From the NCBI GenBank assembly GCA_963682175.1, contig OY821784.1, forward strand, positions 31,291,621 to 31,355,620: a DNA stretch of 64,000 nucleotides, read 5' to 3'. A model generated the notes under the pieces. The model was not told where the DNA came from and did not search any database. It saw only the letters and a program-made list of their open reading frames with translations. The stretch comes from Triglochin maritima. Taxonomy: Eukaryota > Streptophyta > Magnoliopsida > Alismatales > Juncaginaceae. Shown piece after piece: positions 20,989-31,952 of the stretch (positions are counted from its first letter, which is position 1; each line of letters starts with the position of its first letter). Both the position numbers and the translations under genes were made by a program.

Positions 20989-23900
20989 GAGATGGAAGAT
21001 CTTGGTGATCGACCATCTCCGCCTCGTGCTCCTTTGGAGCAAGAAGGCGAGTCGTCTCGTGGTGGCGAGGGAGACCGGGTTCCATACATGGACTACCTCG
21101 GTCCATTCCCACCACCACGTAGACCTCCTTCTCCTCCTCCTCCTCTGACTCGATAGGAAGGGAGATTCGGTCAAGATCGAGTTCTTGGTGTACCACCACC
21201 TTTAGCTCGACATGATAGACCGATGACTTTGTGGGAGCGGACCCATCCTGTTCGGGCCGCGCAGCCTTCTTGCATAGTTGTTCCCCCTGCTCGCGGGAAC
21301 AACTATGAGCTGAAACCTCAGTATGTGAGCATGCTTCCAACCTTCACTGCCAATAAGGAGGATCCGTATATTTTTATACGCGAATTCGAGGAAGTATGCT
21401 CCATGTTCAAGCTTCAACAGCTTCACGAGGATTCTGTCCGGTTGAGGATGATTTCGTTCGCATTGAAGGATAATGCGAAGAAATGGATGTATAGCCTCCC
21501 GGCGAGCTCGATTCGGTCATGGGATGACTTTGTGACCGTCTTTCTGAAGAGATTTTTCCCTCAAAGGAAAACTCAACAGATACGGCACCAGATACATCAA
21601 ATGTATCAGACCGAGACCGAATCGTTTCATGGTTTCTTTGAGAGGTTCAAGGACCTTCTCCAGCAGTGCCCTCATCATGGATTTGAGTTATGGCAGCTGT
21701 GCCAAATTGTTTATGAGGGCATCAACTACAACACCCGCACATTGTTGGAGTCGATGTGTCAGGGTGACTTCCAAATGAAACCCATCGAGGAGGCATCGGA
21801 TACTTTTGAATCCATGGCTGAACGTACCTTCGAGTGGGATACCATGAGAGAGCCACCAGCCGCCAGGTCTTCTGGTCGAGCTGGATCTTATCAAGTTGAC
21901 TCATCGATCGCGTCTGAAGCGAAAATGGCTGCTCTCATGCGTAGGATAGAGAGTTTGGAGATGGACCGAGCTCCTGTAGCTCAGGTCGCTACTCCCGGGT
22001 GTACTAGGTGTGGACTGTCGGGACATGATGACTTGGAGTGTGCTTACTCTCCAAGGGATACTGAGCATGCAAATGCGATGTATCAACAAAGGCCCCGAAA
22101 CGACCCGTACAGTCATTCCTATAACCCGGGATGTCGTAACCATCCTAACTTCTCTTGGGGGTCTAGTGGAGGCCACGGTCAGAGCTCGCACGCTCAACCT
22201 CAACCTCCACCTTATCAACCTCCACGCCCATCGGCGACCTACCAACCCCCACATCAAAGATCACAGCACCAAAATTACCAACATGCTCATGCCTCATCGT
22301 CGGGTTATTCCAACCAGACTCCACCACCCCAGCGGGTTGACCCTAAGGACCCTTCTTGTGATCCGACCTTTCAAGCGTTGCAAAGTACAGTCAAGGCTTT
22401 GGAAATGCAGGTTAGCCAGTTGGCTCATCAACTCCACGAACGCGAGAAAGGTCAGTTCCCGAGTCAACCTGAGGTGAATCCTCGGGGTACCCATTCTCAA
22501 GGAAGGACACCTTTACCTCATGCCACCTCTGAACCGACCCATCATATTAATGTGATTCACACTTTGAGGTCTGGTAAGGAGGTGGATAACCACATTGGGG
22601 TACCTTCTTTGTCATCACCATCTTTGAGGGAGCCGGATCCTGAGGCTCCCTCCACAAATACTTCCAGGAAGGAGCCAGATCCTGAGGTTCTTTCTACATG
22701 TCCTTCGACAAAGGGGCCGAACCCTGAGGTCCCCTTGTCTCCTCTTGTGTCGAAGGAACCAGATTCTGAGGTCCCCACTCATGTTTCTTTGGACCTAAAT
22801 TCTGGGGTGCCTTCGCATCCTTATGCCCCTAAGGCGCCATTCCCTGAGCGCCATAAAAAGAAAACCTCTGATCAGCATGACAAGATGCTTGAGATGTTTC
22901 GGCAGGTTAAGGTGAATATCCCTCTTTTGGAGGTGATTCAGCAAATGCCACCTTATGCCAAGGTTCTCAAGGACTTATGCACTAAGAAGAGAAAAACTCA
23001 TGTTCCCACGAAAGCTTTTCTTGCGGCTAACGTGAGTTCCTTGTTGGCACAACGCATGCAAGTCAAGTACAAGGACCCTGGCTGTCCTACTATCTCTTGT
23101 GTGATTGGTGATGTGCCCATACACCGAGCCTTATTGGACCTTGGTGCATCTGTTAATCTTCTACCATATTCTGTCTACGTCCACCTCGGTCTTGGAGACC
23201 TCAAACAAACAAAGACCACTCTTCAATTGGCTGATAGGTCTATGAAGAAACCGAGGGGTGTGGTGGAAGATGTGCTGATCAAAGTGGGAGAGTTCATTTA
23301 TCCAGTCGACTTCTTTGTCTTGGATACTGAACCTGTGCCAAACCCACTTGGACAAATTCCTGTCATTCTGGGGCGACCATTTCTTGCGACTTCCAATGCC
23401 TTGATCAATTGTCGCAATGGTCTGATGCACTTGACTTATGGTAGTCAATGCGCTGATTTCAACATCTTCACCATTGGCAAGAAGCCAGGTGCCTTCAATG
23501 ACCCTGTTGAGGTCAACCTTATCCAGGGTTTGGATGAGATTGAAGATGAGGGCACCTTCAAGTACTTCAGAGAATTGTTCGATGAAGATCCTGAAGGTGG
23601 TGAAGATGTTTCAACTGGGCTGGCACAAGAAGGTGCCTTATGTTGTGATCACGTGGCTTTTGAGCCACACTCTTCTGATCTTGTGGCCCTTGAGCCACAT
23701 TCTTCTGATCATGTGGCCCTTGAGCCACTTCTTTTTGACCATGTGGCCCTTGAGCCACATCCTTTTGAGCACGTGGCTTTTGAGCCACAAGATACTATTT
23801 TTATGGCCTCTCGGCCACATGCTCTTCATTCTGTATCTGCTGAGGACCCCATGTGGGTTAAGATTCAACCACCTGATATCCTTATACCAGATAGAGGTTC

Positions 23901-24066
23901 ACCTCTCGTTCATGCCTCCTCTTTTGCTAATTCTAAAGAGGCATCAACCGACCACAATGCTTATAAGGGTGTCAGGTGGTCGAGCAATTCTGTTGTGTAT
24001 GTTGCGAGCCCATGCATGCGCATTTCTGGCTCGAGAGATGGCGGATTCCCATTTGATGTCCCTTGA
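20989..24066 (+). CDS. gag-pro: E3 Gag-protease polyprotein, one in-frame stop near the N-terminus
   Basis: The frame probably starts at ATG 20989 (MEDLGDRPSPP), or possibly 20932. It has a Pro-rich N-terminus and meets a single TAG at 21154-21156 (CGA-TAG-GAA, easily derived from CAG). It is then open from 21157 to the stop at 24064-24066; ATG 21223 gives 947 residues. Numbered from 21223, the gag core holds KDNAKKWMYSLP and QCPHHG, the knuckle CTRCGLSGHDDLEC starts at 260, a Pro/Gln/Ser-rich linker follows, and the protease motif DLGASVNLLP has its Asp at 639 with ILGRPFLATSNAL after it. An acidic tail carries six VALEPH-like decapeptides (809-868) and ends FPFDVP. It should form particles and cleave itself. 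No RT or integrase follows. Homologous sequence in E1 and E4 upstream of the 21223 ATG supports the earlier start. Confidence 0.85.
23647..23826 (+). repeat. 30-bp tandem repeat in the E3 polyprotein tail
   Basis: Six 30-bp units encode VALEPH-type decapeptides. Each of the first five holds GTGGC...GCCAC, a five-pair inverted repeat; the last, degenerate unit keeps a hairpin as TGGCC...GGCCA. E2 has one such unit near 5658. Confidence 0.85.
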
Positions 24067-25629
24067 TATATGAAGATGGGAGTCCATTGTTGTACATAGT
24101 TTGTTAAAAAAAAAAAAAAACTCCTTTAGTGAGCATCGATTGTTGTGGGCCCCAACCCTTGAGTATTTGGGCCCCATTTCTTTCACGTATTTGTATCCAT
24201 TCTTTAGCATCTCACAGGTTTTGAGGGAAGTTGGGTTGTGTCCATCAACATAGCCATGAACTTCCTTGTGTACTGCACGTTGGTGAGATCTCTTCTGTTT
24301 CATGCATACATCCATGTAGTATTTTGCTCACATTCATTGAGGACAATGCATGAAGTAGGTGTGGGGGGGTGTTTTACGTGTGTACATAGTTGAGCCTTTT
24401 TCCTTTGATTTTGTTTTCTTTTGTTTGCATTGTTAGGGTCATGATAGTGTGTTGCATTTAATGTCGATATATCTGCTTGCCTTGATACTTGGGTGACTTG
24501 TCTTCTTTTGCTTGCCTAGTGCTTCAAAATTTTCACATTTCTTTCAAAATCTTCATGTGTTTTCGAAAGAAAATGTTTTGTGGGTTTTGCGTGTGTTTAG
24601 CATGTGCAAAACCGTTGAGAGGCAAAGTAAAAAGAAAGCTCCCAAAATTGTCTTGAACTTGATGCATTAGGATATCTAGTACGTGGCTTTAGGATTTATC
24701 GAGTCGTTAGGATGCACCCCAGTTTTCCCTTGGGGGTGAGTAATCATAGGGTTTCAGTGCTCAAACATTTAATGAAGTCCACCCTGAACCTAGTGAGTCA
24801 ATAATTCGTGTCTGTTAACTTAAGGAAGTTTGTTGTAGTCAAGGACCCTCTAAATCCTGTTGTGAGACATTAGTGTAGGGGTTTTGGTTCATGTGTATAT
24901 AAGAAATAAGTGAGTAGGTGTTCTCTCTTCTCGCATGGCTCCTATCACTCGGGAAACTAGGTCTGAGGGGACTTTGTGCCTGGTGCTTTCGAGTCATCTG
25001 ACTTGGGATGCGCCGACTGAACTCCCGTTACACGGGTGGTAGGGATTGCCCTATGTGGAGATGTGGGGAAAGGTGTACGTGATAGTGTAAGTCCTCATGG
25101 GCAATGATGCACGGAACCTGACCCTGGGAGAATGAAGCTCCAACTAATAAAAAGTAAAAGAAAAAAAAATGTGAAAAGAAACAAAAAGAAAAAAAATATG
25201 ATAATGCAAATAAGAACCTTAATGGACTTTACACTTTGTAGCACTTGAGGATGTTGAGGTTGTCCATGTCTTTCACATAATTCCTTATTTAACTTGCACG
25301 AATGGTTCATTAGGGTAGAGGTGTGGACTGATCACCTATATAGAGTCGGCCCGTAACATTACCGCGTCCATTGATCGACAAAATATTTCCAACGAGTCGA
25401 GGTCTAGATTGAATAATGCATCTTGTTCGGATTTTGTGGGTATATCCGCTGAAAACCCTCAGGAGACAACACTCCTCCTCCTTGGCAACAAAGAGGTTTA
25501 ACGGCTTGTTGTACGTGCTAAGTGCAACCGTGATTCCTACGAAAGTGAGTTAGGATTTCTTGTTTTTCGTATGCTTTTTCCTTTCTTTGTTTTGCTCGAG
25601 ACTAGCAAAAACTTAGGTGTGGGGGTATT
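24067..25629 (+). other. E3 3' UTR
   Basis: Contains an A15 run near 24106, the conserved ATCTCAC (24209-24215) to GTGAGAT (24283-24289) block, CATTGAGGACAATGCATGA followed by an internal polypurine-like tract at 24356-24370, and the LTR-adjacent tract at 25615-25629. The hairpin array is at 25461-25527. No coding potential was recognised. Confidence 0.75.
25461..25527 (+). other. Three-hairpin RNA module in E3 3' UTR
   Basis: Hairpin 1: AGGAG (25461-25465) with CTCCT (25472-25476). Hairpin 2: 25477-25496, GCAA tetraloop, seven of eight pairs. Hairpin 3: TTGTAC (25509-25514) with GTGCAA (25522-25527), one U-G wobble. Against E1 and E2, hairpin 1 shows a C-G to G-C exchange. Confidence 0.6.
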
Positions 25630-27182
25630 TGATTGACATCATTTCATGCTTATATTTGTACCTTATATCCATTATCTTACACCTAAGCAATGCTACGTGA
25701 CGGGTTTTATGTTTAGTTTTCAGAAATAAAGAGGTTTGAAGAGAAGAGCCATGAAAGGACCCAAAAGCAGGAAAAAGGACCTAATTGTGAGACCTGGGGA
25801 CCAAGATGCAAGGGAGAAGGACCTGATCGTAAGACAGAAGGACCTAAGAGCAAAACAGGAAACTCCACACCATTATGAGGAGTATTTTGTCAATTCGATT
25901 CGGGTCGGAGCTCCACTAAACACGTTAGATGCATCCAAGACCAAGAAACACACCAAGGAAAGCCCACCAGAAGATCCAGACAGATCTGAAGTTTATAGGC
26001 CGCCAATTGGCGGTCTGGTTAAGCCCAAATCAGCCAAGATTCTTCCTGGACTTGTATTATCATGTGTTTAGGCTATTTTTGGTATTGATTTAGTCCCACA
26101 TCGGGGGATTGTCCCGGATTAGCTTTTTCCATGCTTATAAATAGAACTCTTCACCTCCCTTTGTAATCTATCTCCCTCTTGGTGGCCATCTTCCCTACTA
26201 AGAGTGAAGCCTTGAAGCAAAACTCTAGTGGAGGAAGAGCTACTTGTAATTGAGTGAGTTAATAATATAAGTTTTCTCTTAATGATGTTGTTTCTCTCTT
26301 AGTTTAATTTCCTTTCATTTGCATGCTTGTTTGTTTGTTTAGTTTTATGCTTCTTTAATATTTCTTGCTTAAGTAGTATAAATTTCATTTCAGTATTATG
26401 CTTTCCTTTGCTAAATTAGTTAGTGTAATGAGTAGTGAGTAGTTCCATCCCCATTTGGGGGGTGGAGAAATATGTGATATAATAATGTAGTGTATTAAGT
26501 GTGTGTTATTTTTATCCCTTGAGCTTTACATGATTTCCATAACCATCTAATGGGTCTCCACTCTTATCTTTGATATGCTAATGCTCTTGAATGAAGCTTA
26601 GCTTATGCTTTGATTAGTGGACCTATTTTATGGGGAATGATAAGGTTAGGATATGGATGAAGTTAATGTTGGAAACACAATTTGTAGTGTATGTACTCTT
26701 GTTGCCTTTTCCTTAGCTAATGTCTTGTATGTTTTAATGATGTAGTCATCTTAATTCATGTGGAGGCATAGTAGGGTCTAGTCTTTATACTTGAGTTCAT
26801 GTAGCTTCATTCAAATCATTGTCTTGTATGTTTTAATGATGTAGTCTTATCTTAATTCATGTAGAGGCAAGATTGGATGTAGTTTTATGATTTCATGCAC
26901 TACATGTTGTGAGGAGCTTAATGAACACACACACACTTCTTTATGTTCACATTGTTTCTCTACCCCCTTTGGGGTTTAGTTTTATTGCTTATCTTCATTT
27001 TCTTTTGCATTCTAGTTTAGCATTGTAGTGTAGTTTAGTGTAAACCAACCTTTCTTCCCTTTCTTTACCTCTCGCCTTCGCACAAACCAAGTGTCGACAC
27101 ACCTCCCAGTGGACGACCCGTATTTGCCACCGCTTCAACGCGGTCGTGCACTTGCGGTAGAAATATAAAACGAGATCAATCA
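25630..27182 (+). repeat. E3 3' LTR (1553 bp)
   Basis: Exact offset of 7329 from the 5' LTR throughout. Differences noticed: 19489/26818, 19815/27144 and 19850/27179. Ends AATCA before the target duplicate TATGT. Confidence 0.93.
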
Positions 27183-28139
27183 TATGTAAAAGCCAAAATT
27201 CTCTCTATTTCCGTCTTTTGGATAGTTGCATTCACATATGAGAGGTTTTTACATAGGACTTGCACTAGTCGGTTTTATCGAATGTGAAGAGCATGTTTAT
27301 TTTCTGTAAAATCTACATCTCCGGTGCAAGAGGAAGTCACCGCTGTAGCGCATCGATCGAGGATCGAAGATCAGGGATCGAGGATCGAAGGGAACATATA
27401 AACTCACACGATGTGGATTGTGTGAATGTTTAATTTCTGTTTTTAATTTCTGCTATGCATGTGATGAATGTGGTGAATGTTAGGATGTGTATGAATATTA
27501 ATATGCATGATAACCTAAAATTCTAAATCACATGTTAAATTGTCCAACAAAAATTAAGAATAAATTTTTCCTTCTTATTTCATCCACTAGCAGCCATTGA
27601 TCGAGGGATACTCTGCTCGCCCTTAGCGGGAGATAGCTCCCTCTATCTTTGGGAATAGTGGGAGATATAAAGGTTGTCTGTTGTTGTGCCACAATTAAAT
27701 ATATGAGGTGTGTTTCACCCTAGTGAACCCCAAGTATGTTTAGTTGTGAATACAACAGATAAACATATCTCGTATCAAATGAAAATAAGTTTTCTTAACA
27801 TTACCTAGAGCCCTTGCTCGGTTTTGGGAAAAAGTTTTTCTTACGAGGATAGGTCGTATTCCCTCATAATTAAAACGACAAGAGTCACAAGAGTTTGAAG
27901 ATGCTAAATATTGCTAAAATTCAAAAAGGTTGTGATTAGAAAATGTTTTCTTACCTTGATATTGTAATGTATTCGATAGCCCTTAGCTAGTCTATATTAC
28001 AATTAATAGGATCTTGGATTGTTGCATTTATGGGCAAGATTTTAATTTGCAACATTTACATTTATATATTCGATATATGTATGCATGTGCATTAAAACAT
28101 AAAATTGGCATTAAAACCTATATAATTTATTTTGTAGAA
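27183..28139 (+). other. C1 leader, second part
   Basis: Leader resumes after E3 (TATGT duplicate at 27183-27187) and runs to the gag ATG. It is AT-rich and noncoding; homologous sequence lies on the minus strand in C2 (about 47.6-48.3 kb). Confidence 0.7.
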
Positions 28140-29111
28140 ATGTCAAATATCCAACCAATTGTGCGATCTATGATCGAAAAGAACCCTTTGCAAAATGATG
28201 GCTCAAACTTCATGAAATGGCAACTCAATCTTAATATCGTGTTGAGGTTTGAAAAACTATCTCATATTTTGGATGGTGAAATCCCAAAATTAAATGAGAA
28301 GGCAACCGATAAAGAGAAAGAGGCGATAGCCAAGTGGGAAGACCAAGAGAACCAAGTTCACGGTCTTATACTAGCATCCATGGGTGACTCGCTTCAAGCG
28401 AAATACTTGGATTCAAAACCCAAGAAGACCATGGAGGCTCTAACCAAGATGTTCATGGATAGTGCCCGAAAGGAGCGCTATAAGACCACCATCGCACTCA
28501 CAAGGTGCCATATGGCGGAAGGAACATCGGTATCCATGCATTTTCTCACGATGCAAGGATACCTTGAGAAGTTGTCGAAGCTCTCTTCTCCAATGCCAGT
28601 GGACATTGCCGAAGATCTAATTCTTGGCTCTCTAGCCCCGTCCTTTAAGGATTTTGTGATGCACTATCATGTGCGTGAAAAAGGGGTGAGTCTTGAGGAG
28701 CTTCACAACGCTCTCAAAACGGCTGAAGTTGATATGGGCAAGAGTAGGGACCATGAGGTCCTTGCTATCCATAAGAAGAGCAAAAAGATCAACAAAGGTA
28801 AAGGCAAATTTACCAAAGATACGTCAATCAAGAACGAGGGAGTAGGAGGTGCTAATGGAAGTGTCTCAAGGGAGAAAAATTACAAGTCTCCAACTCCCTA
28901 CTCGGAGTGCTTTCACTGCGGTGAAAAAGGACACATCCGACCTAATTGCCCCAAGTACAAGGAAGACCTTGAAAATGGGATGATTGAACGTAGGCGCCCG
29001 AGAAACGCCATAGGTATGTTTGTTATTGAGATAAATTTAATCACCTCTATCCTTGATTTGGTAATGGTTACCGGATCTTGTGCTCACATAATTTTGATGT
29101 GCAGCTATTGA
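28140..29111 (+). CDS. gag: C1 copia Gag (UBN2 type) running into a dead protease
   Basis: The start at 28140 (MSNIQPIVRSMIEK) is chosen because C2 begins the same way (MSNIQLIV); an ATG at 28014 lies in the leader. The capsid-type UBN2 region includes NFMKWQLNL, ILASMGDSLQAKYLD, LTRCHMAEGTSV, LILGSLAPSFKDF and KGVSLEELHNAL. The zinc knuckle CFHCGEKGHIRPNC is encoded at 28908-28949. After it the frame enters the protease, where the copia active site LDTGSCTH reads MVTGSCAH, i.e. the catalytic Asp is replaced by Val. The frame stops soon after. Gag is unbroken, unlike everything downstream, so it may still make particles. Confidence 0.85.
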   Translation: MSNIQPIVRSMIEKNPLQNDGSNFMKWQLNLNIVLRFEKLSHILDGEIPKLNEKATDKEKEAIAKWEDQENQVHGLILASMGDSLQAKYLDSKPKKTMEALTKMFMDSARKERYKTTIALTRCHMAEGTSVSMHFLTMQGYLEKLSKLSSPMPVDIAEDLILGSLAPSFKDFVMHYHVREKGVSLEELHNALKTAEVDMGKSRDHEVLAIHKKSKKINKGKGKFTKDTSIKNEGVGGANGSVSREKNYKSPTPYSECFHCGEKGHIRPNCPKYKEDLENGMIERRRPRNAIGMFVIEINLITSILDLVMVTGSCAHIILMCSY

Positions 29112-31952
29112 AGGATAGGAAGGAACTCGTTGGGAACGAGATGATATTGAAGATTGGAAATAGTACAAGCATCGCTGCGATTGTACAAGATTCTATGGAA
29201 CTTCAATAGTCTAGTGATTTAAATTTATGTTTTGTTGAATGTTTGTTATGTACCTTCGATTAGCAAGAACTATTCTGTATCGAGTTTTGGATATGGATAA
29301 ATTTTAATATTTTAATTCTTGCTTGTCTATATCGAAGAATGGAATTTTCTATGCAAATACATTCATATGGAATGATTTCTATTTGCTTGAAATAAATAAT
29401 GAACAAACTCAAACAAACAATAACAAAAGAGAAACTAAGATAACTCACGTGAATGATACAATCTTGTAGCACTATCGGATTGGTCAAATAAATGACCAAG
29501 AGACTTTTCAAGAAGAAAGGAACGAAAACGAACAACTAATTGGATATGATACATTCTAATGTATGTGGTCCGATAAGTACAAGTGCAAGAGACGGTTTAA
29601 GGTACTTCATTTTGTTCACAGACAACTATAGTCATTATGTCTATATTTGTCTAATGGGAAGCAAAAGTGAATTCTTTGACAAGATCAAGGATTTCGAGGA
29701 TGAAGTAGTGAACCGACTCAACAAGAATATCGAGTCTCTATGAAAGGTTCGTAGGGGTGAGTGCTTAGAATACCTAATTTGACTCATTCCTAAAGTAGGA
29801 ATAGGATATTGCTCGACATGGTTCGATCAATAATGAGTCAATTTAAATTGCCAATTTACTTTTTGGATTATGCACTACAAATAATGACAAACTCACTAAA
29901 TAATGTTCCATCCAAATCCGTGGAGAAAATGTCTTGTGAGCTATGGAGTTGAAAGACACCTAAGCTCGACTTTCTCAAGATTTGGGGTTGTGAGGTATAC
30001 ATCAAGAAATTGATGTCGACCAAGCTTCAACCAAAAGCGGATAAGTGCTTCTTTATAGGTTGTCCTCGTGTGACAAGAGGATACTACTTTTGGTACATCA
30101 CCTCCAATCGAAAGATTGTAGAGAGAGATATGGTTTTTCTGGAATTTCTGGAAAAGAGAGAAAAGTAGTGGGAGTAGAGTTGAGCTTGAGGAAACTGAAG
30201 ATACTCTACAAGATCATGATGTGAATGTTGCATTCAAAATCATGAAGGCCCAACCGAGATTCATTTGGTTAGTGGGAGCATGAGCGAGAGATCCTTACAA
30301 GAAATTGTGAGAGAATCTCAATCATCCTCACCTAGTGTGCGTTCGAGAGTCGAACATGAACCTATTCCTCAAGAAATTGTGGAAGAAGTTCGAGAGACAC
30401 AAGAAGAACCAAAAGAACTAAGAAGGTCAATGAGGGAAAGGAAGAAACCCAATAAGTATGTGGGACTTCATGAGATCATGGTACTAGATACCAAAGATCC
30501 CTCGACCTTCCGAGAAGCAATAGAAAAGACTCCAAACTATGGTTAAAAGCCATGGAATCCGAAGTAGAATCCATGTATGATAATCAAGTATGAAACTTGA
30601 TTAGCCTTCCTCAAGAGAAAATATCATTTGGTATAAATGAGCTTTTAGGAGGAAGATAGACATGGATAGTAACTTCACAACCTACAAAGCAAGGCTTGTA
30701 GCAAAAGTTATACTCAAATTCAAGAAATTGACTTTGATGAAATTTTTGAGAAGTTGCCATATTAAAATCTATTCGGATTATGCTCACTATTACCGTATTT
30801 CACAATTGTGGGATATGGAAAATGGATATCAAAATGGTGTTCCTTAAACAGGAACTTGGAGGAGGATATGCACATGGTACAACCTCAAGGTTTTGATGAT
30901 CCAAATAGTAGCGAGAAGAAATGCAAGTTTCGAGAATCCATTTATGGATTGAAGCAAGCATCAGGGAGTTGGAACAAACGCTTTGACAAAGAGGTGAAGA
31001 AGATTCACTTCATTCAAAGTAAAGGAGTACCTTGTATATACAAGGAGATTAGTGGGAGCCATGTAGTACTTCTGATCTTATATGTCGATGACATATTGCT
31101 CATGAGCAATCATATACCTTTGCATTAGCAAACGAGAAATTTCATTGAAATCGACATTTTCAATGAAAAGAAAAGGATGAGGCTCAACACATCTTGAGAA
31201 TCAAGATACATTGAGATACATCCCGTAGACTCATTGGCTTCAGTCAACGTGCATAGATTGACAAGGTCTTTCGAAATGTTCAGGGTGAACAATTCCGATA
31301 TGGACAATATGCCAATAAGTATGAGTATAGGTGTGCAACTCAAGAAGTCTCAATGTGCTCAATCACACAAAGACTTGGGGTACATGAAGGTATCCCTTAT
31401 GCTTCGGCAAAGGAAGGACCATGTACACGATGGCTTGCACAAGACTCAATATCTCGTATGCTTTAAATGTGACAAGAAGTCACCAATCCAACGCGAATCC
31501 TAATCATAGGATTGCGGTCAAGAATATTCTGAAGTACCTTAACCGGACTAAAGATAAGGTTCTTGTTTATGGAAGACAAAGGAGAAAATAGCCGAGGGCT
31601 GTTTTGATGCAATTCTTATAGGAATTCTAGACAATAAGAGGTTGGAGTGATGATGCGTCATCATTATCGAAGGTGGAGGTATGAGCTAGTGTAGTTAGGA
31701 GTAATATCACTACAGCTAACTCAACCACCAACGAAAGACAAAATAAATAAATAGGTGGACGCAACAGTGGCACAACTGATCCATTCAACAAACCTTCATA
31801 CCAAGCTAAGAGACGAAATATATTTCGAGTCCATGGATCCGAGGGTCCATGTGGATTGACTTGATAGGTGATTTGGGAAGGTTACCCTAGTTATTGATGT
31901 TTTATGCATTGAGAATGTATGTGAAAGAAAACTTTGATAACAAGTGGGAGAT
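29112..31952 (+). pseudogene. pol: C1 copia pol remnant
   Basis: Fragments in shifting frames. The integrase start at 29540-29743 (MIHSNVCGPIST, FTDNYSHYVYI) has the first catalytic Asp of HSD changed to Asn. Later integrase motifs are unrecognisable. A proline/acid linker follows at 30265-30546 (RRSMRERKKPNKYVGLHEIM). The RT fragment at 30808-31128 carries SIYGLKQASGSWNKRF and YVDDILL (YVDD at 31081-31092). Pieces of the RT end and RNase H follow to about 31600. The purine tract AAGTGGGAGA at 31942-31951 precedes the LTR. Many stops and frameshifts make it nonfunctional, despite the near-identical LTRs of this copy. Confidence 0.85.

Larger units (their letters stand above)
18301..27182 (+). 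mobile_element. Complete Athila-like gag-pro element E3 (8882 bp)
   Basis: Both LTRs are 1553 bp, with about three substitutions and no indel noticed. Target duplicates TATGT lie at 18296-18300 and 27183-27187. A primer site, leader, long gag-pro frame, structured 3' UTR and polypurine tract are all present. The 5.8-kb interior has no polymerase or integrase. It therefore has the cis signals and structural protein of a mobile element but must borrow the enzymes. It is the youngest datable insertion here, sitting inside C1. Confidence 0.93.

Noticed and set aside
20857..21340. Overlapping minus-strand frames of 105 and 119 residues
   Set aside because: They are antisense to the start of E3 gag and arise from its Arg/Pro-rich codons.
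24067..25629. Hidden RT or integrase after the E3 protease
   Set aside because: No frame longer than about 75 residues and no YVDD/YLDD-, HHCC- or DDE-like motif on either strand.
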